DNA of 64,000 nucleotides from an uncultured Dehalococcoidia bacterium (GTDB taxonomy: Bacteria; Chloroflexota; Dehalococcoidia; Lucifugimonadales; JADFKI01). This document shows positions 8,852 to 17,857 of this stretch, piece by piece. The DNA lies in contig CATQHF010000005.1 of NCBI GenBank assembly GCA_958295865.1, positions 62,001 to 126,000 of the forward strand, given 5' to 3'. Positions within the stretch are counted from its first letter, which is position 1, and every line of letters begins with the position of its first letter. A program made the position numbers and the translations under genes. The notes below the pieces were generated by a model. It worked only from the letters and a program-made list of their open reading frames with translations, searched no databases and was not told the DNA's origin.

Positions 8852-10267
8852 CTATATCGCCGGCCGCCGTGTGTGCCACTCCGTCGCCTGTTCGTAGGCG
8901 TAGGCGACTTGGAGCGCGACCGCATCCTCGAACGCGCGCGCCGCGAGCTGCATCCCGATGGGCAGCCCTTCCGATGTGAAGCCGCATGGCACGGATACCG
9001 TAGGGATGCCGCAGATGTTATGCGGACGAGTCAGGCGCGGCATAATCGCCAGCTTCGCCTCGCTGACGCCGCCGACATCCACCACGCTATCGCCTATCCT
9101 CGGAGCGCCAATCGCGGTAGTCGGCGCAAGCAAGATGTCGTAGGTCTTCATCGCCTCCGCAATCTTGCGATTGAACTCGGCGCGCGCCCGCTGCGCCGCG
9201 ATGTAGCTGACCGCGGGCGTCATCGCGCCCTCTTCCAGCCGCCCGCGCACATCCACGCCGAAGTCGTCCGCCCGTTCGCGCAGGTTGTCCAGGTGTATCT
9301 CCGCCGCCTCTGTCAGCAGGATTGTGCCGGAGATGCTTATGGAGTCGTTGAGCGCGGGGATGGAGCACTCCTCCACATGCGCGCCCAGCCCTTCCAGTAT
9401 CCGCGCCGCCTGCTGAACCGCGCCGCGCACCTCGTCGTCTATGACATCGTAGAAGTAATCCTGCGGCAGCCCGACGCGCATGCCCGATATGTCTTGCCCC
9501 AGCAGTCGCGTAAAATCCTCGTCGGGACGGTTTGCTGACGACGCATCACGGCTGTCGTAGCCGGCGATGGCATTCATCACGATAGCCGTGTCCCTGACCG
9601 TGCGTGTCATAGGCCCAACCGTGTCCAGGCTGTTCGCCAATGGGAACACGCCGATCCTGCTCACCCTGCCGAATGTCGGTTTCAGCCCTACGATGCCGCA
9701 CGCCGACGCCGGAATGCGAACGGAGCCGCCCGTATCACTCCCAAGCGCCGCCATGCACTGCCCCGCGGCGACCGCCGAGCCTGAGCCGCCGCTCGACCCG
9801 CCCGTAATGCGCGTTATATCCCAGGGGTTATGCGCCGGGCCGTCGTGCGGATTCTCGCTGGTCGCGCCCAACGCGAACTCATGCATTTGCAGCTTGCCCA
9901 TCAGCACAGCGCCCGCATCCCGAAAGCGTTCGGTTACAGCGGCGTCATAGTCCGGCACGAACTCCCGCATAATCTTCGATCCGACAGTCGTGCGCACGCC
10001 CTTCGTGTAGTAAAGGTCCTTCAGCCCGATGGGTATGCCGTGCAGCGCTCCGCGATACTCGCCCCTCCGAATAGCGCCTTCAGCCTCCGCTGCCGCCGCC
10101 ATCGCCTCATCTGCCAGCAGCGTGATAAACGAGTTTAGCCGCCCATCCGTCTGCTCGATGCGCTCGAGGTGTGCCGCGACCAGTTCGACGGGGGAGAGTT
10201 GCTTTGATTCGATGAGGGATGCGGCATCGCTTATTGTTAGGTAGTGTAAATCTGTGAATTGCACCAT
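8852..10267 (-). CDS. Amidase (amidase-signature family, GatA/AtzF-like)
   Basis: 471 residues. The Ser-cisSer-Lys triad is intact: Lys83 (GLKDLYY), Ser158 in GGSSGGSGSAVAAG, and Ser182 in GSDTGGSVRIPA. These enzymes hydrolyse C-N bonds of amides. The closest general type is the GatA-like group, but no gatB or gatC lies nearby and the C-terminal part (IPTVSVPCGFTSEGLPIGMQ) is common to many stand-alone amidases. A free-standing catabolic amidase is therefore more likely than a transamidosome subunit. The natural substrate is unknown. Confidence 0.9.
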   Translation of the reverse strand: MVQFTDLHYLTISDAASLIESKQLSPVELVAAHLERIEQTDGRLNSFITLLADEAMAAAAEAEGAIRRGEYRGALHGIPIGLKDLYYTKGVRTTVGSKIMREFVPDYDAAVTERFRDAGAVLMGKLQMHEFALGATSENPHDGPAHNPWDITRITGGSSGGSGSAVAAGQCMAALGSDTGGSVRIPASACGIVGLKPTFGRVSRIGVFPLANSLDTVGPMTRTVRDTAIVMNAIAGYDSRDASSANRPDEDFTRLLGQDISGMRVGLPQDYFYDVIDDEVRGAVQQAARILEGLGAHVEECSIPALNDSISISGTILLTEAAEIHLDNLRERADDFGVDVRGRLEEGAMTPAVSYIAAQRARAEFNRKIAEAMKTYDILLAPTTAIGAPRIGDSVVDVGGVSEAKLAIMPRLTRPHNICGIPTVSVPCGFTSEGLPIGMQLAARAFEDAVALQVAYAYEQATEWHTRRPAI

Positions 10268-10320
10268 TAACCCCGATTCTATCGTTTCAGCATGTCAGTC
10301 AGCGTGTGTCAACATAGAGA

Positions 10321-11151
10321 TTAGTTTAGTGTGCGGCGATAGTGTCCTCGCTTGACGAACTCGACAAGTCCCAAGTCGCGCAGTTTCTGGAGTTGTTCGC
10401 TTAATTTCTGGCGAACATGTCGGTTGTTTGGATATTCTGCCGCTGCGATTGGGCTGCATACATCATACAATTCCTGAATGTCGAACTCGCTTTCCGTCAC
10501 TTCCAGAACCCCGCGCAAGGTGAGATTAAGCCAACCTTTGAAGCCCGACAACAAATCGCTCTCACTGGACAATGAGAATGTCGCATCGTTCATCGAGGGA
10601 GGTTCGTCTCCAGTATCGTCGCCTACTCGCGGAGGTTTAGGTATGAACACTTTGATAGCATTTAACGGAGTTCGCAAGGATTCAAGTTCCCTGATCCCCA
10701 TTTGTGTGGGTGACTTGCTTGCGCCCAATCCTCCCAACAGGGACTGAGCAAGCCGTTCTACTATCTGCCTATCGTTGGTAGCTAAGCCGCACTCTCGATT
10801 GTGATACATGCCGCGATAAGTGGCGTTTGCCGATGTAACGAGCGCGGAATCGTCGTCAAAGACATATATCTTGGCGTGTAAGTCAGATAGGCTGCGAATA
10901 ATCACGCCGTCTTTTGCGAGCGCGCAAAGGCTGTTGAGATCTGATGCTCCCATAGCGAAATCTCGCAAGTCGGTCTTGGTAATCAGGGTGCGCGATACAT
11001 CGCTAGAAACTGCTTCGGTCAGAGTGATAACGGCATTATTGACATAAGGACAGCCGACTAGCAGGCGTGAGTTGCAGGATTTTGCACGGCTTGCGAGCCA
11101 ATCGAAAGTCGGCGTGGTAACGATATCCAGATTACTTCTGCTTCTGTCCAT
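10321..11151 (-). CDS. Phospholipase-D-fold protein with C-terminal winged-helix-like domain
   Basis: 276 residues. One HKD-type motif is clear: LHAKIYVFDDDSALVTSAN with His92, Lys94 and the following S-A-N at 107-109. A single motif means the enzyme would have to work as a dimer, as known for the Nuc and BfiI nucleases. The last 40 residues (KLSEQLQKLRDLGLVEFVKRGHYRR) look like the small DNA-binding winged helix at the C-terminus of Dam-replacing/DpnI-type proteins. Together this suggests a DNA-acting nuclease, perhaps a restriction-like or defence protein, but no methyltransferase or helicase is nearby. It follows the MFS gene by 16 bases on the same strand. Confidence 0.7.
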   Translation of the reverse strand: MDRSRSNLDIVTTPTFDWLASRAKSCNSRLLVGCPYVNNAVITLTEAVSSDVSRTLITKTDLRDFAMGASDLNSLCALAKDGVIIRSLSDLHAKIYVFDDDSALVTSANATYRGMYHNRECGLATNDRQIVERLAQSLLGGLGASKSPTQMGIRELESLRTPLNAIKVFIPKPPRVGDDTGDEPPSMNDATFSLSSESDLLSGFKGWLNLTLRGVLEVTESEFDIQELYDVCSPIAAAEYPNNRHVRQKLSEQLQKLRDLGLVEFVKRGHYRRTLN

Positions 11152-11167
11152 TATGCGATGCTTACGC

Positions 11168-12511
11168 TTAATCCCCCGTTGGCGCTGTGGGTCGGGCCGG
11201 CTGGCGGCTTGCTGCCATGACCTGCTCCACCTGACTCACCAGCGTGCCTATGTTCCGCACCTGCTTGTTGAGCATCGCCGGACCCACGGCGAAGCCGGCT
11301 ACCGCGAACCCGCCTATCATCACCGCTATGGGAGCGCCCAAGTAGTTGGCTATCCAGTTCCCCTGCATCCCGCCTAGGGGCATGATGCTCCAGGTCATGC
11401 CGTAGAAGCCCATCACGCGCCCGCGCATGCTGTTCGGCACCATCATCTGCAAGGAGCTCATTATGGAGATCATGTAGATGGAGTTGAAGATGCCGATGAA
11501 CAGCATGATGCCCATGACCAAGTAGTAGGAGGGGTATGCCTGAGCCACCAGACCGAACAGCATTAGCGCCAGTCCGAAGGCGGTCGCGCCGCCGATGAGC
11601 ATCAGCCCCTTCTGCCTGAAGTTGCCAACCGAGCCTAGTATCATCGTCGTCGCCAGAGCGCCCGCTCCGCTCACGCCCATAAGCACGCCCTGTCCGTCCG
11701 CGCCAACTTTCAGAATGTCAACCGAAAAGATTGGCATCATGAAGATGTAAGCCATGCCGAAGAAGCTGTTGAAGAAGGTCATCGCTATGAGGAACGAGAA
11801 TGCCGAATTGCTCAGGATGAACTTCAAGCCGTCCAGCATGTCGCGCGCCGGATTTCCGCTGCCGCCTCGCTGTATTTCGGGTATTTTCAGCCCAATCGTA
11901 ACCAGCGCCATCGTAACGAAGCCTGCCCCGGAGATGAAGAAAGATATGGAAGTGCCGAGATACGCGATGATGCCGCCCGCAATCGCGGGCGCGACTATGC
12001 GCGTACCCTGCCAGATGGCGGAGTTCAGGGAGACGGCGCTCATAATCGCAGAGCGGTCGATGAGGTGCGGATAGAGCGCCTGACGCGCGGGCTGGTCGAA
12101 GGCGTTCACTGCGCCTGACAGGAACGCGATGAGCAAAAGGTAGTAGATGTGCAGCACATCGAACATCGTCATCAGCGCGAGGATGAAGATGAGCGACGCG
12201 GTCACGAGCTGGCAGGCTATTATGAGCCGCCTTTTGTCGAACATGTCGGCGAACACGCCGCCAAACAGGTTCAGCGCAATCGCGGGTATCGCGTTGACCG
12301 CGCCCACATAACCCAGAAAGAGCGGCGAGTTAGTCAACTCATAAGTCACCCACAGAAGGCTGAATGTGAGCATCTGAAAGCCGCTGACCGACGCCAGAGT
12401 TCCGAACCAGTAAGCTCGGTACGCCGGGTAGCGCAGAGCCGGTGGGACGGCGCGGCGCGCCTTGCTGACGATGTAGGCAACCGCCTCTAGTGTAAGTGAC
12501 TGCTGCGTCAA
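11168..12511 (-). CDS. MFS transporter (EntS-like MFS_3 exporter family)
   Basis: 447 residues with about twelve membrane segments. The region around VFADMFDKRRLIIACQL (about 86-102) matches the MFS loop 2-3 motif, and AFDQPARQALYPHLI is typical of the EntS/MFS_3 exporters. It most likely expels small organic molecules across the cytoplasmic membrane. Substrate cannot be predicted. The next gene downstream, the PLD-fold protein, begins 16 bases later and may share the transcript. Confidence 0.88.
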   Translation of the reverse strand: MTQQSLTLEAVAYIVSKARRAVPPALRYPAYRAYWFGTLASVSGFQMLTFSLLWVTYELTNSPLFLGYVGAVNAIPAIALNLFGGVFADMFDKRRLIIACQLVTASLIFILALMTMFDVLHIYYLLLIAFLSGAVNAFDQPARQALYPHLIDRSAIMSAVSLNSAIWQGTRIVAPAIAGGIIAYLGTSISFFISGAGFVTMALVTIGLKIPEIQRGGSGNPARDMLDGLKFILSNSAFSFLIAMTFFNSFFGMAYIFMMPIFSVDILKVGADGQGVLMGVSGAGALATTMILGSVGNFRQKGLMLIGGATAFGLALMLFGLVAQAYPSYYLVMGIMLFIGIFNSIYMISIMSSLQMMVPNSMRGRVMGFYGMTWSIMPLGGMQGNWIANYLGAPIAVMIGGFAVAGFAVGPAMLNKQVRNIGTLVSQVEQVMAASRQPARPTAPTGD

Positions 12512-12536
12512 AGGCGGCCTCTCCAGATCTGCTTGT

Positions 12537-12758
12537 TCAGTCTTTAAGGGGTATCCTGCCCCAAGTAACCGAGTCCGGCTCTTCTGCCAACTCTTTGTCC
12601 CTGATAATCTGCCGAATGTTCAGCAGCGTATCGTTGACCTCGCCGGTTACATAAACCCAGTCGGGTTCTTCCGGAAACCAGTAAGGGGAGGTTATGCGTA
12701 CTACCTTGTGTTCGCTAGGGTTCAGGTAGATGCCGAATTTGGATATGTGCGGTAACAT
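12537..12758 (-). CDS. Hypothetical small protein, 73 residues
   Basis: A soluble 73-residue protein rich in Pro and Trp (SPYWFPEEPDWVYVTGEVND). A good ribosome-binding site (AGAGGTGG) lies 3-4 bases before the ATG at 12758, which argues for a real gene. It sits between glmS and the MFS gene, about 25 bases from the latter. No known domain is recognised. Confidence 0.65.
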   Translation of the reverse strand: MLPHISKFGIYLNPSEHKVVRITSPYWFPEEPDWVYVTGEVNDTLLNIRQIIRDKELAEEPDSVTWGRIPLKD

Positions 12759-12862
12759 TTGCCACCTCTAATTGCTAACATCAAACTAACACACGCTCGC
12801 GCTATCTTCAACGGCGCGCGCCGACAAAACCAAGTATTTTTGTCCAGCCTGTCAGCGCCCGC

Positions 12863-14707
12863 CTACTCGACGGTAACCGACTTGGCGAGATTGCGCGGCT
12901 GGTCAACATCGCAGCCTCGCCGCACCGCGATGTGATACGCGAGCAGCTGCATCGGTATGGCGGCGAGAATCGGCGTGATGTTCGCAGACGCCTTGGGGAT
13001 GTATATGGCATGGTCTGCGCTGTCGCGGATATGCTCATCGCCCTCCGTGGCGACGGCGATGACCGCGCCGCCTCGCGCCTTGACCTCGTTCACATTGCTG
13101 AGCATCTTGTCGTACAGGTTATCCTGCGGAACGAGCGCCACGACGGGCATCTCTTCATCGATGAGCGATATGGGCCCATGCTTCATCTCGCCCGCCGGGT
13201 AGCCTTCCGCGTGGATGTAGCTTATCTCTTTGAGTTTGAGCGCGCCCTCCATCGCAAGCGGATAGTTCTTGCCGCGCCCCAGGAACAGAAAATTAGCGCG
13301 CCGCGCGTACTTGCGCGCCAGCCGCTCATACTGCGACTGCTCCGAGACGAGCTGCCCGAGCATCTCCGGCAGGTGCGCCAGCTCCCGCGCGATGTCCGCC
13401 AGCCGCTCACGCTCTATTGTGCCGCGCTTGACGCCGAGATATACGGCAAGCGTGTACAGCGTTGCCAGCGAGCAGGTGAATGTTTTCGTGCCGGCGACGC
13501 TAATCTCCAGCCCGGCGCGAATAGGCAGCGCTCCGTCGGCGACGCGCGTGGATTGCGTCCCCTCGTAGTTGCACAGCGTCAGCTGCCGCGCCCCCCGCCG
13601 CTTCGCCTCGTCCATCGCGCCTAGCGTGTCGGCAGTCTCTCCGGACTGCGATATGGATATGACTAGGGTGCGGTCGTCCAGCACTGCGTCGCGGTAGCGA
13701 AACTCTGAGGAGTTATCCACTTCGCAGGCTATGCCTGCCAGCGACTCTATCCACATGCGTCCGACCATGCCCGCATGCATGCTGGTGCCCATTCCGATGA
13801 TGATTGCCTTGTTGAAGCGCCTTACCTCATCGTCGGAGAAGACGAAATCGGGCAGGGCAATGCCGGGAGGGTCGAATTGCACCCGCCCGCGCAGCGCGTC
13901 TAGCACCGCGTCAGGCTGCTCATGAATCTCCTTCAGCATGAAGTGCTTGTACTCGCCCTTGCTGGCTGTCAGGGCGTCGTATGGCAGGTAGGAGGTGGTC
14001 TTGGCGACGGGCGCGCCGTCTATGCGCGTGTATTCGGCGCGCTCGCGCGTAACGGTAGCCATCTCGCCGACGGCAAGATACGCCACATTGCGCGCATGCG
14101 GCAGCAGCGCCGATATGTCGCTGGCAAGCAGCATCTCTTGCTCGCCGTAGCCGATGACGATGCCTCCGGCGTTCCCCAGCTTGAACGACACTATCTTGTC
14201 AGGCTCTTTGCGCGAGAGCGCTACGACCGCGTTTGCGCCGCTGATGCGCTGCGCGGCGGCGCGCGCGGCGTCCTCCAGCGAGCAGCCCTCTTGAATGTAC
14301 GACTCTATGAGATGCGGGATGCACTCCGCATCCGTCTGCGAGCTGAAAACATGCCCGTTGGCGGTAAGCTCCCGCTTCAATTCCATGTAGTTCTCGAATA
14401 TGCCGTTGTGTACGACCATCACATCGCCGGTGCAGTCGGTATGTGGGTGAGCGTTGAAGTCGGTCGGGCCGCCGTGCGTCGCCCAGCGTGTATGCCCGAC
14501 TCCGCTGTTGCCCTCAGGCAGTCCGCTGGCGAGGATGCTCTTTAGTCTGGATAGCTTGCCTGCCGATTTGTACAGCTGCGGCATGCCGTCGCCGTCCAGC
14601 ACCACGATGCCCGCGCTGTCGTAGCCGCGATATTCGAGGCTGCTCAGCCCATCCATGATTATGGGCGCGGCCGCTCTGTCGCCTATGTAGCCGATGATTC
14701 CGCACAT
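12863..14707 (-). CDS. glmS: Glutamine-fructose-6-phosphate aminotransferase (isomerizing)
   Basis: GlmS makes glucosamine-6-phosphate from fructose-6-phosphate and glutamine, the first step to UDP-GlcNAc. The N-terminal glutaminase begins MCGIIGYIG, so Cys2 becomes the nucleophile after Met removal. Two SIS sugar-isomerase domains follow (about 290-430 and 460-600) with the motifs SISQSGETADT and the closing KSVTVE that is diagnostic of the family. 614 residues is the usual length. It is the third gene of a cmk-plsC-glmS operon; only 25 bases separate it from plsC, leaving no room for a glmS ribozyme leader. Confidence 0.97.
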   Translation of the reverse strand: MCGIIGYIGDRAAAPIIMDGLSSLEYRGYDSAGIVVLDGDGMPQLYKSAGKLSRLKSILASGLPEGNSGVGHTRWATHGGPTDFNAHPHTDCTGDVMVVHNGIFENYMELKRELTANGHVFSSQTDAECIPHLIESYIQEGCSLEDAARAAAQRISGANAVVALSRKEPDKIVSFKLGNAGGIVIGYGEQEMLLASDISALLPHARNVAYLAVGEMATVTRERAEYTRIDGAPVAKTTSYLPYDALTASKGEYKHFMLKEIHEQPDAVLDALRGRVQFDPPGIALPDFVFSDDEVRRFNKAIIIGMGTSMHAGMVGRMWIESLAGIACEVDNSSEFRYRDAVLDDRTLVISISQSGETADTLGAMDEAKRRGARQLTLCNYEGTQSTRVADGALPIRAGLEISVAGTKTFTCSLATLYTLAVYLGVKRGTIERERLADIARELAHLPEMLGQLVSEQSQYERLARKYARRANFLFLGRGKNYPLAMEGALKLKEISYIHAEGYPAGEMKHGPISLIDEEMPVVALVPQDNLYDKMLSNVNEVKARGGAVIAVATEGDEHIRDSADHAIYIPKASANITPILAAIPMQLLAYHIAVRRGCDVDQPRNLAKSVTVE

Positions 14708-14732
14708 ACTCTCACCTAAGCCGTCAGGCTTC

Positions 14733-15398
14733 CTAGACAGCCTTGTCTTTTCCGTACACGCCGCGCCCGTACACCCCGCGAATGTCGTCGGGCACCTGCA
14801 TCGCCACGCGCTCCATTATCATATCCGATATGGATTCCAGCAGTTCCTTGCTGGGCCTGCCCTCGATGGGCGGCAGGGAGAATACCTGGCCGATGTTCAC
14901 CGTAATCTTGCCGGTGGGGTTGAACACGCGCATCCATGTGCCCAGGCGATGCGTGCCTACTATGCCGATGGGCAGGATAGACGCCTGCGACTGCAACGCA
15001 ATCTGCGCGATGCCGGGCTTTGCCTTGCTCATGCCGTAGCGTGAGCGTGTGCCCTCCGGGAACAGCACAACCGGCTTGCCCGCTCTGAGTTGGCTGATAA
15101 TCCAGCGATACGCGCGGATGTCGCCGCCTTCCCGCCTGACCGGATATGCGCCGTATGAATTCAGAAACCATGTTACGGCATGCCCCATGAACAGCCCCGA
15201 CTTGGCGAGGAAATACACTCGGCGCGGAACGCTCGCGCTCAGCAGAGGCGGGTCGAGGTTGCTCTGGTGGTTGGCGATGATGATGAGCGGCCCCATTGGC
15301 GGCACATTTTCAACGCCGTTCACCTTCCAGTCGGCAAAGAGGCGCAGCGCCAGCCGCTGCAACGGGACGCAGATGAGATATGCCCAGTCGGTCAGCAT
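14733..15398 (-). CDS. plsC: 1-acyl-sn-glycerol-3-phosphate acyltransferase
   Basis: PlsC acylates lysophosphatidic acid in membrane phospholipid synthesis. The two family blocks are present: NHQSNLD (HX4D catalytic block) and FPEGTRSR. A hydrophobic N-terminal stretch (WAYLICVPLQRLALRLF) can attach it to the membrane. The start is placed at the ATG at 15398, which overlaps the cmk stop codon by seven bases (ATGCTGA). A longer frame runs 20 codons further into cmk but its added sequence is very polar and unlike the family. Close coupling with cmk is common in bacteria. Confidence 0.92.
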   Translation of the reverse strand: MLTDWAYLICVPLQRLALRLFADWKVNGVENVPPMGPLIIIANHQSNLDPPLLSASVPRRVYFLAKSGLFMGHAVTWFLNSYGAYPVRREGGDIRAYRWIISQLRAGKPVVLFPEGTRSRYGMSKAKPGIAQIALQSQASILPIGIVGTHRLGTWMRVFNPTGKITVNIGQVFSLPPIEGRPSKELLESISDMIMERVAMQVPDDIRGVYGRGVYGKDKAV

Positions 15399-16072
15399 TG
15401 CTGCGCCAGCCCGAGTATCTTGATCACGACTTCCTCGAGTGTTATGTCGTCGCTGCAAATCATTACGGCATCGTCGGCTTGGCGCAGCGGTGAATCGTCG
15501 CGCTTGCTGTCTATGCGGTCGCGCCGTCGCAGCCCATCCAGCACCTGCTTATAATCGGATGCTTCTTGCTCCTGCCGCATCTCGGCATGACGCCGCGCGG
15601 CGCGCACCTCAGCCGATGCCGTCAGGAAAACCTTGACGCTGGCATTCGGCAGCACCACCGTGCCGATGTCGCGCCCGGACATGACGATTGCGCCCCGGCA
15701 GGCGATTGCGCGCTGCTGCGCCACAAGCGCCCTCCGCACGCCGCTCACCGCGGAGACCTGGGATACGATGCCGTCCACCTCCGACAGCCTGAGATTGTCG
15801 GTGATGTCCGTGCCGTCGAGCATCAGTCTGTCGCCGTCCGCGTGGGCAGCAAGCCGAATATCCGCCGACTCCGCCAATTCGGTCAGCGCAGCCGTATCCG
15901 TCGGGTTGATCCGATGCAGGATTGATGCCCAGGCGATTGCGCGATACATAGTTCCGGTGTCCAGGAAGCGAACGCCTAGCCTGCGCGCCACCGCTCTGCC
16001 TGCCGCGCTCTTGCCACACGCGGCGGGTCCGTCAATCGCAAGGCTGAAGGGATGGCTGCGCTCTGCGTTCAA
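15392..16072 (-). CDS. cmk: Cytidylate kinase
   Basis: Cmk phosphorylates CMP and dCMP. The 226-residue protein has a P-loop GPAACGKS, the substrate-binding LDTGTMYRAIA motif and the SGRDIGTVVLPNA block, all typical. The start appears to be TTG at 16072 with GAGG some 12 bases before. It is the first gene of the cmk-plsC-glmS operon and diverges from the 5S rRNA gene across about 200 bases. Confidence 0.95.
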   Translation of the reverse strand: MNAERSHPFSLAIDGPAACGKSAAGRAVARRLGVRFLDTGTMYRAIAWASILHRINPTDTAALTELAESADIRLAAHADGDRLMLDGTDITDNLRLSEVDGIVSQVSAVSGVRRALVAQQRAIACRGAIVMSGRDIGTVVLPNASVKVFLTASAEVRAARRHAEMRQEQEASDYKQVLDGLRRRDRIDSKRDDSPLRQADDAVMICSDDITLEEVVIKILGLAQQC

Positions 16073-16225
16073 TTGATTTCGTTCCTCAGTTCCTCATGAG
16101 TTTCAGCATTGAAGTTCATAGCGATTATAGATTGGATTGCCAGCGTTGGGCAACAAAGCCTCATCCCCGTCGTCCTGATACATCCATGATAACCGCGATA
16201 ACCGCCAAATTAACCCCTCAATTCG

Positions 16226-16255
16226 TTGACAGCAGAAAAGACGCTTTGATATTAT
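16226..16255 (+). promoter_or_regulatory. Promoter of the 5S rRNA gene
   Basis: A consensus -35 box TTGACA (16226-16231) and a -10 box TATTAT (16250-16255) are separated by 18 bases. Transcription would start near 16262, about nine bases before mature 5S rRNA. This gives the 5S gene its own strong sigma-70-type promoter. Confidence 0.75.
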
Positions 16256-16270
16256 CTCTGGTGAATTAAG

Positions 16271-16391
16271 TCCTTTGGTGGTTCTGGCTAGATGGCCCCA
16301 CCCGTTCCCATCCCGAACACGGAAGTGAAACATCTCAGCGCCGACGATACTGCACCCGTAAGGTTGTGGGAAAATAGGTCACTGCCAGAGG
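16271..16391 (+). rRNA. rrf: 5S ribosomal RNA
   Basis: About 120 bases with the universal core CCCGTTCCCATCCCGAACAC (16301-16320) followed by the GGAAGTGAAAC stretch, and a 3' region GTGGGAAAATAGGTCACTGCC. The ends pair: CCTTTGG at 16272-16278 with CCAGAGG at 16385-16391. No 16S or 23S gene lies within the window, so this gene is unlinked. The sequence downstream (GGCTTTTCTTCTT) is T-rich and may serve termination. Confidence 0.93.
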
Positions 16392-16540
16392 GCTTTTCTT
16401 CTTGTAAAGCGGTTGCTACGCAGCGGAATCCGCATCCCACGAACCTTTTCTCAATAGCGATAGTCGGACGCTTGTGTGCAATTTAACGGCGCGTAGGATT
16501 TTAGGCAGGCCAATCAAGTCAGTATAAGGAGAGAAGTAAG

Positions 16541-17698
16541 ATGAGCCTTCGGATAAGTTTGTTGATAATGTTGATAGTCGCCGGTATTCTGGCGCTCGTC
16601 GCTTGCCAGCAGCAGGCGTCGGAGCCGTCGGAAGCATCCGCGATGATGATGGCGGAAGCCGAGACGATGATGGCGGAAGCCGAAGCGATGATGGAAGAAG
16701 CCCAGGGGATGATGGCGGAGGACTCCGGCGCCAGCCGTCTTGAGACGGTCAAGGCGCGCGGCAATCTGATTTGCGCGAGCAACAACAGCCTCGCCGGTTT
16801 CGGCGCGATTGACGCCAGCGGCAACACGGCAGGCTTCGACATAGACCTGTGCCGCGCGGTAGCCGCCGCAGTGCTTGGCAACGCCGACTCCGTAGAGTTC
16901 CGTCCCACCGTCGCCGCAGAGCGTGGCCCCACGATGCAGTCCGGCGAAGTTGACCTCATGTCACGCAACACCACCTGGACGAGCAGCAGAGACGCCCAGT
17001 GGGGCAACTTCACGCCCACCATGTTCTACGACGGGCAGGGTTTCATGGTTCCCAAGTCGCTCAACGTTTCCAGCATGATGGAGCTTCAGGGCGCGACGAT
17101 ATGCGTGCAGCAAGGCACGACGACAGAGCTGAATGTTCAGGACTTCGACAACCAGAACAACATGAACTTCGAGTATGTAGTAGTGCCTGACAATGTGTCG
17201 GCGAATGAGGCATATCTCGCCGGTCAGTGCGACTCGCTCACGACCGACCGATCAGGTCTGGTGAGCACACGCGAGGGCTTTGACAACTCTGGTGACCATA
17301 CGATTCTCGCGGGCACCATCTCTGAAGAGCCGCTCGGTCCGGTTGTGCCGCACGGCGATGAGCAGTGGTATGACATCGTATCGGCAGTTATGGCAATTCT
17401 CATCTACGCTGAGGCGTATGAGATAACCTCTTCCAATGTTCCGACAGCCGTTACCGGCGACACCGCCGTTGACCGCCTGTTCGGTCTGGAAGGCGGATTT
17501 GGCCAGGAGACTCTGGGGCTGAGCGAGACGGTAGCTCAGGATGTGATTCGCGCCGTTGGCAATTATGGCGAGATTTATGACCGCCACCTGACGCCGCTCG
17601 GACTGGAGCGCGAGGGCAGCCGCAACGCCCTTTGGAACGCCGCCCCCTGCGGCGACTGCCCCAAGGGAGGCCAGGTTTACGCCGCGCCCCTGCGGTAG
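16541..17698 (+). CDS. aapJ: Amino-acid ABC transporter, substrate-binding lipoprotein
   Basis: 385 residues. The N-terminus is a lipoprotein signal with the lipobox LVAC (Cys22), so the mature protein is anchored outside the membrane. A 30-residue linker of Met/Ala/Glu repeats (AMMMAEAETMMAEAEAMM) follows at about 30-62. The remainder is an SBP_bac_3 domain of the AapJ/YhdW type (VKARGNLICASNNSLAGFGA, GFDIDLCRAVAAAVLG). It binds polar L-amino acids and feeds AapQ-AapM-AapP. A GGAGAG site precedes the ATG. It is followed by a terminator, so it is probably made in excess of the permease genes. Confidence 0.93.
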   Translation: MSLRISLLIMLIVAGILALVACQQQASEPSEASAMMMAEAETMMAEAEAMMEEAQGMMAEDSGASRLETVKARGNLICASNNSLAGFGAIDASGNTAGFDIDLCRAVAAAVLGNADSVEFRPTVAAERGPTMQSGEVDLMSRNTTWTSSRDAQWGNFTPTMFYDGQGFMVPKSLNVSSMMELQGATICVQQGTTTELNVQDFDNQNNMNFEYVVVPDNVSANEAYLAGQCDSLTTDRSGLVSTREGFDNSGDHTILAGTISEEPLGPVVPHGDEQWYDIVSAVMAILIYAEAYEITSSNVPTAVTGDTAVDRLFGLEGGFGQETLGLSETVAQDVIRAVGNYGEIYDRHLTPLGLEREGSRNALWNAAPCGDCPKGGQVYAAPLR

Positions 17699-17744
17699 TG
17701 AACCCAAGCTCACCCGCGAGCGGGTAGTGTAGAGCGTAAGATAG

Positions 17745-17778
17745 AGAGCGTCCGGCATTCCACCGGACGCTCTTTTTT
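17745..17778 (+). terminator. Rho-independent terminator after aapJ
   Basis: A perfect 11-bp stem AGAGCGTCCGG (17745-17755) / CCGGACGCTCT (17763-17773) with a 7-base loop, followed by TTTTTT. Its place between the binding-protein gene and the permease genes would partly stop transcription and raise the binding-protein to permease ratio. Confidence 0.9.
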
Positions 17779-17857
17779 AGTGTCCTTTCTTGTGTCCTCT
17801 CTATTCCGTCCATCCGGTTTGTCCCATATTGGATAGAGTTTCCGTCTTGTCGGCAAT

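Noticed and set aside
8852-10267. gatA subunit of the tRNA amidotransferase
   Set aside because: No gatB or gatC is nearby and the C-terminal part is like stand-alone amidases, so a general amidase is the safer name.
14708-14732. glmS ribozyme before glmS
   Set aside because: Only 25 bases lie between plsC and glmS, too few for the ribozyme, and no core sequence is seen.
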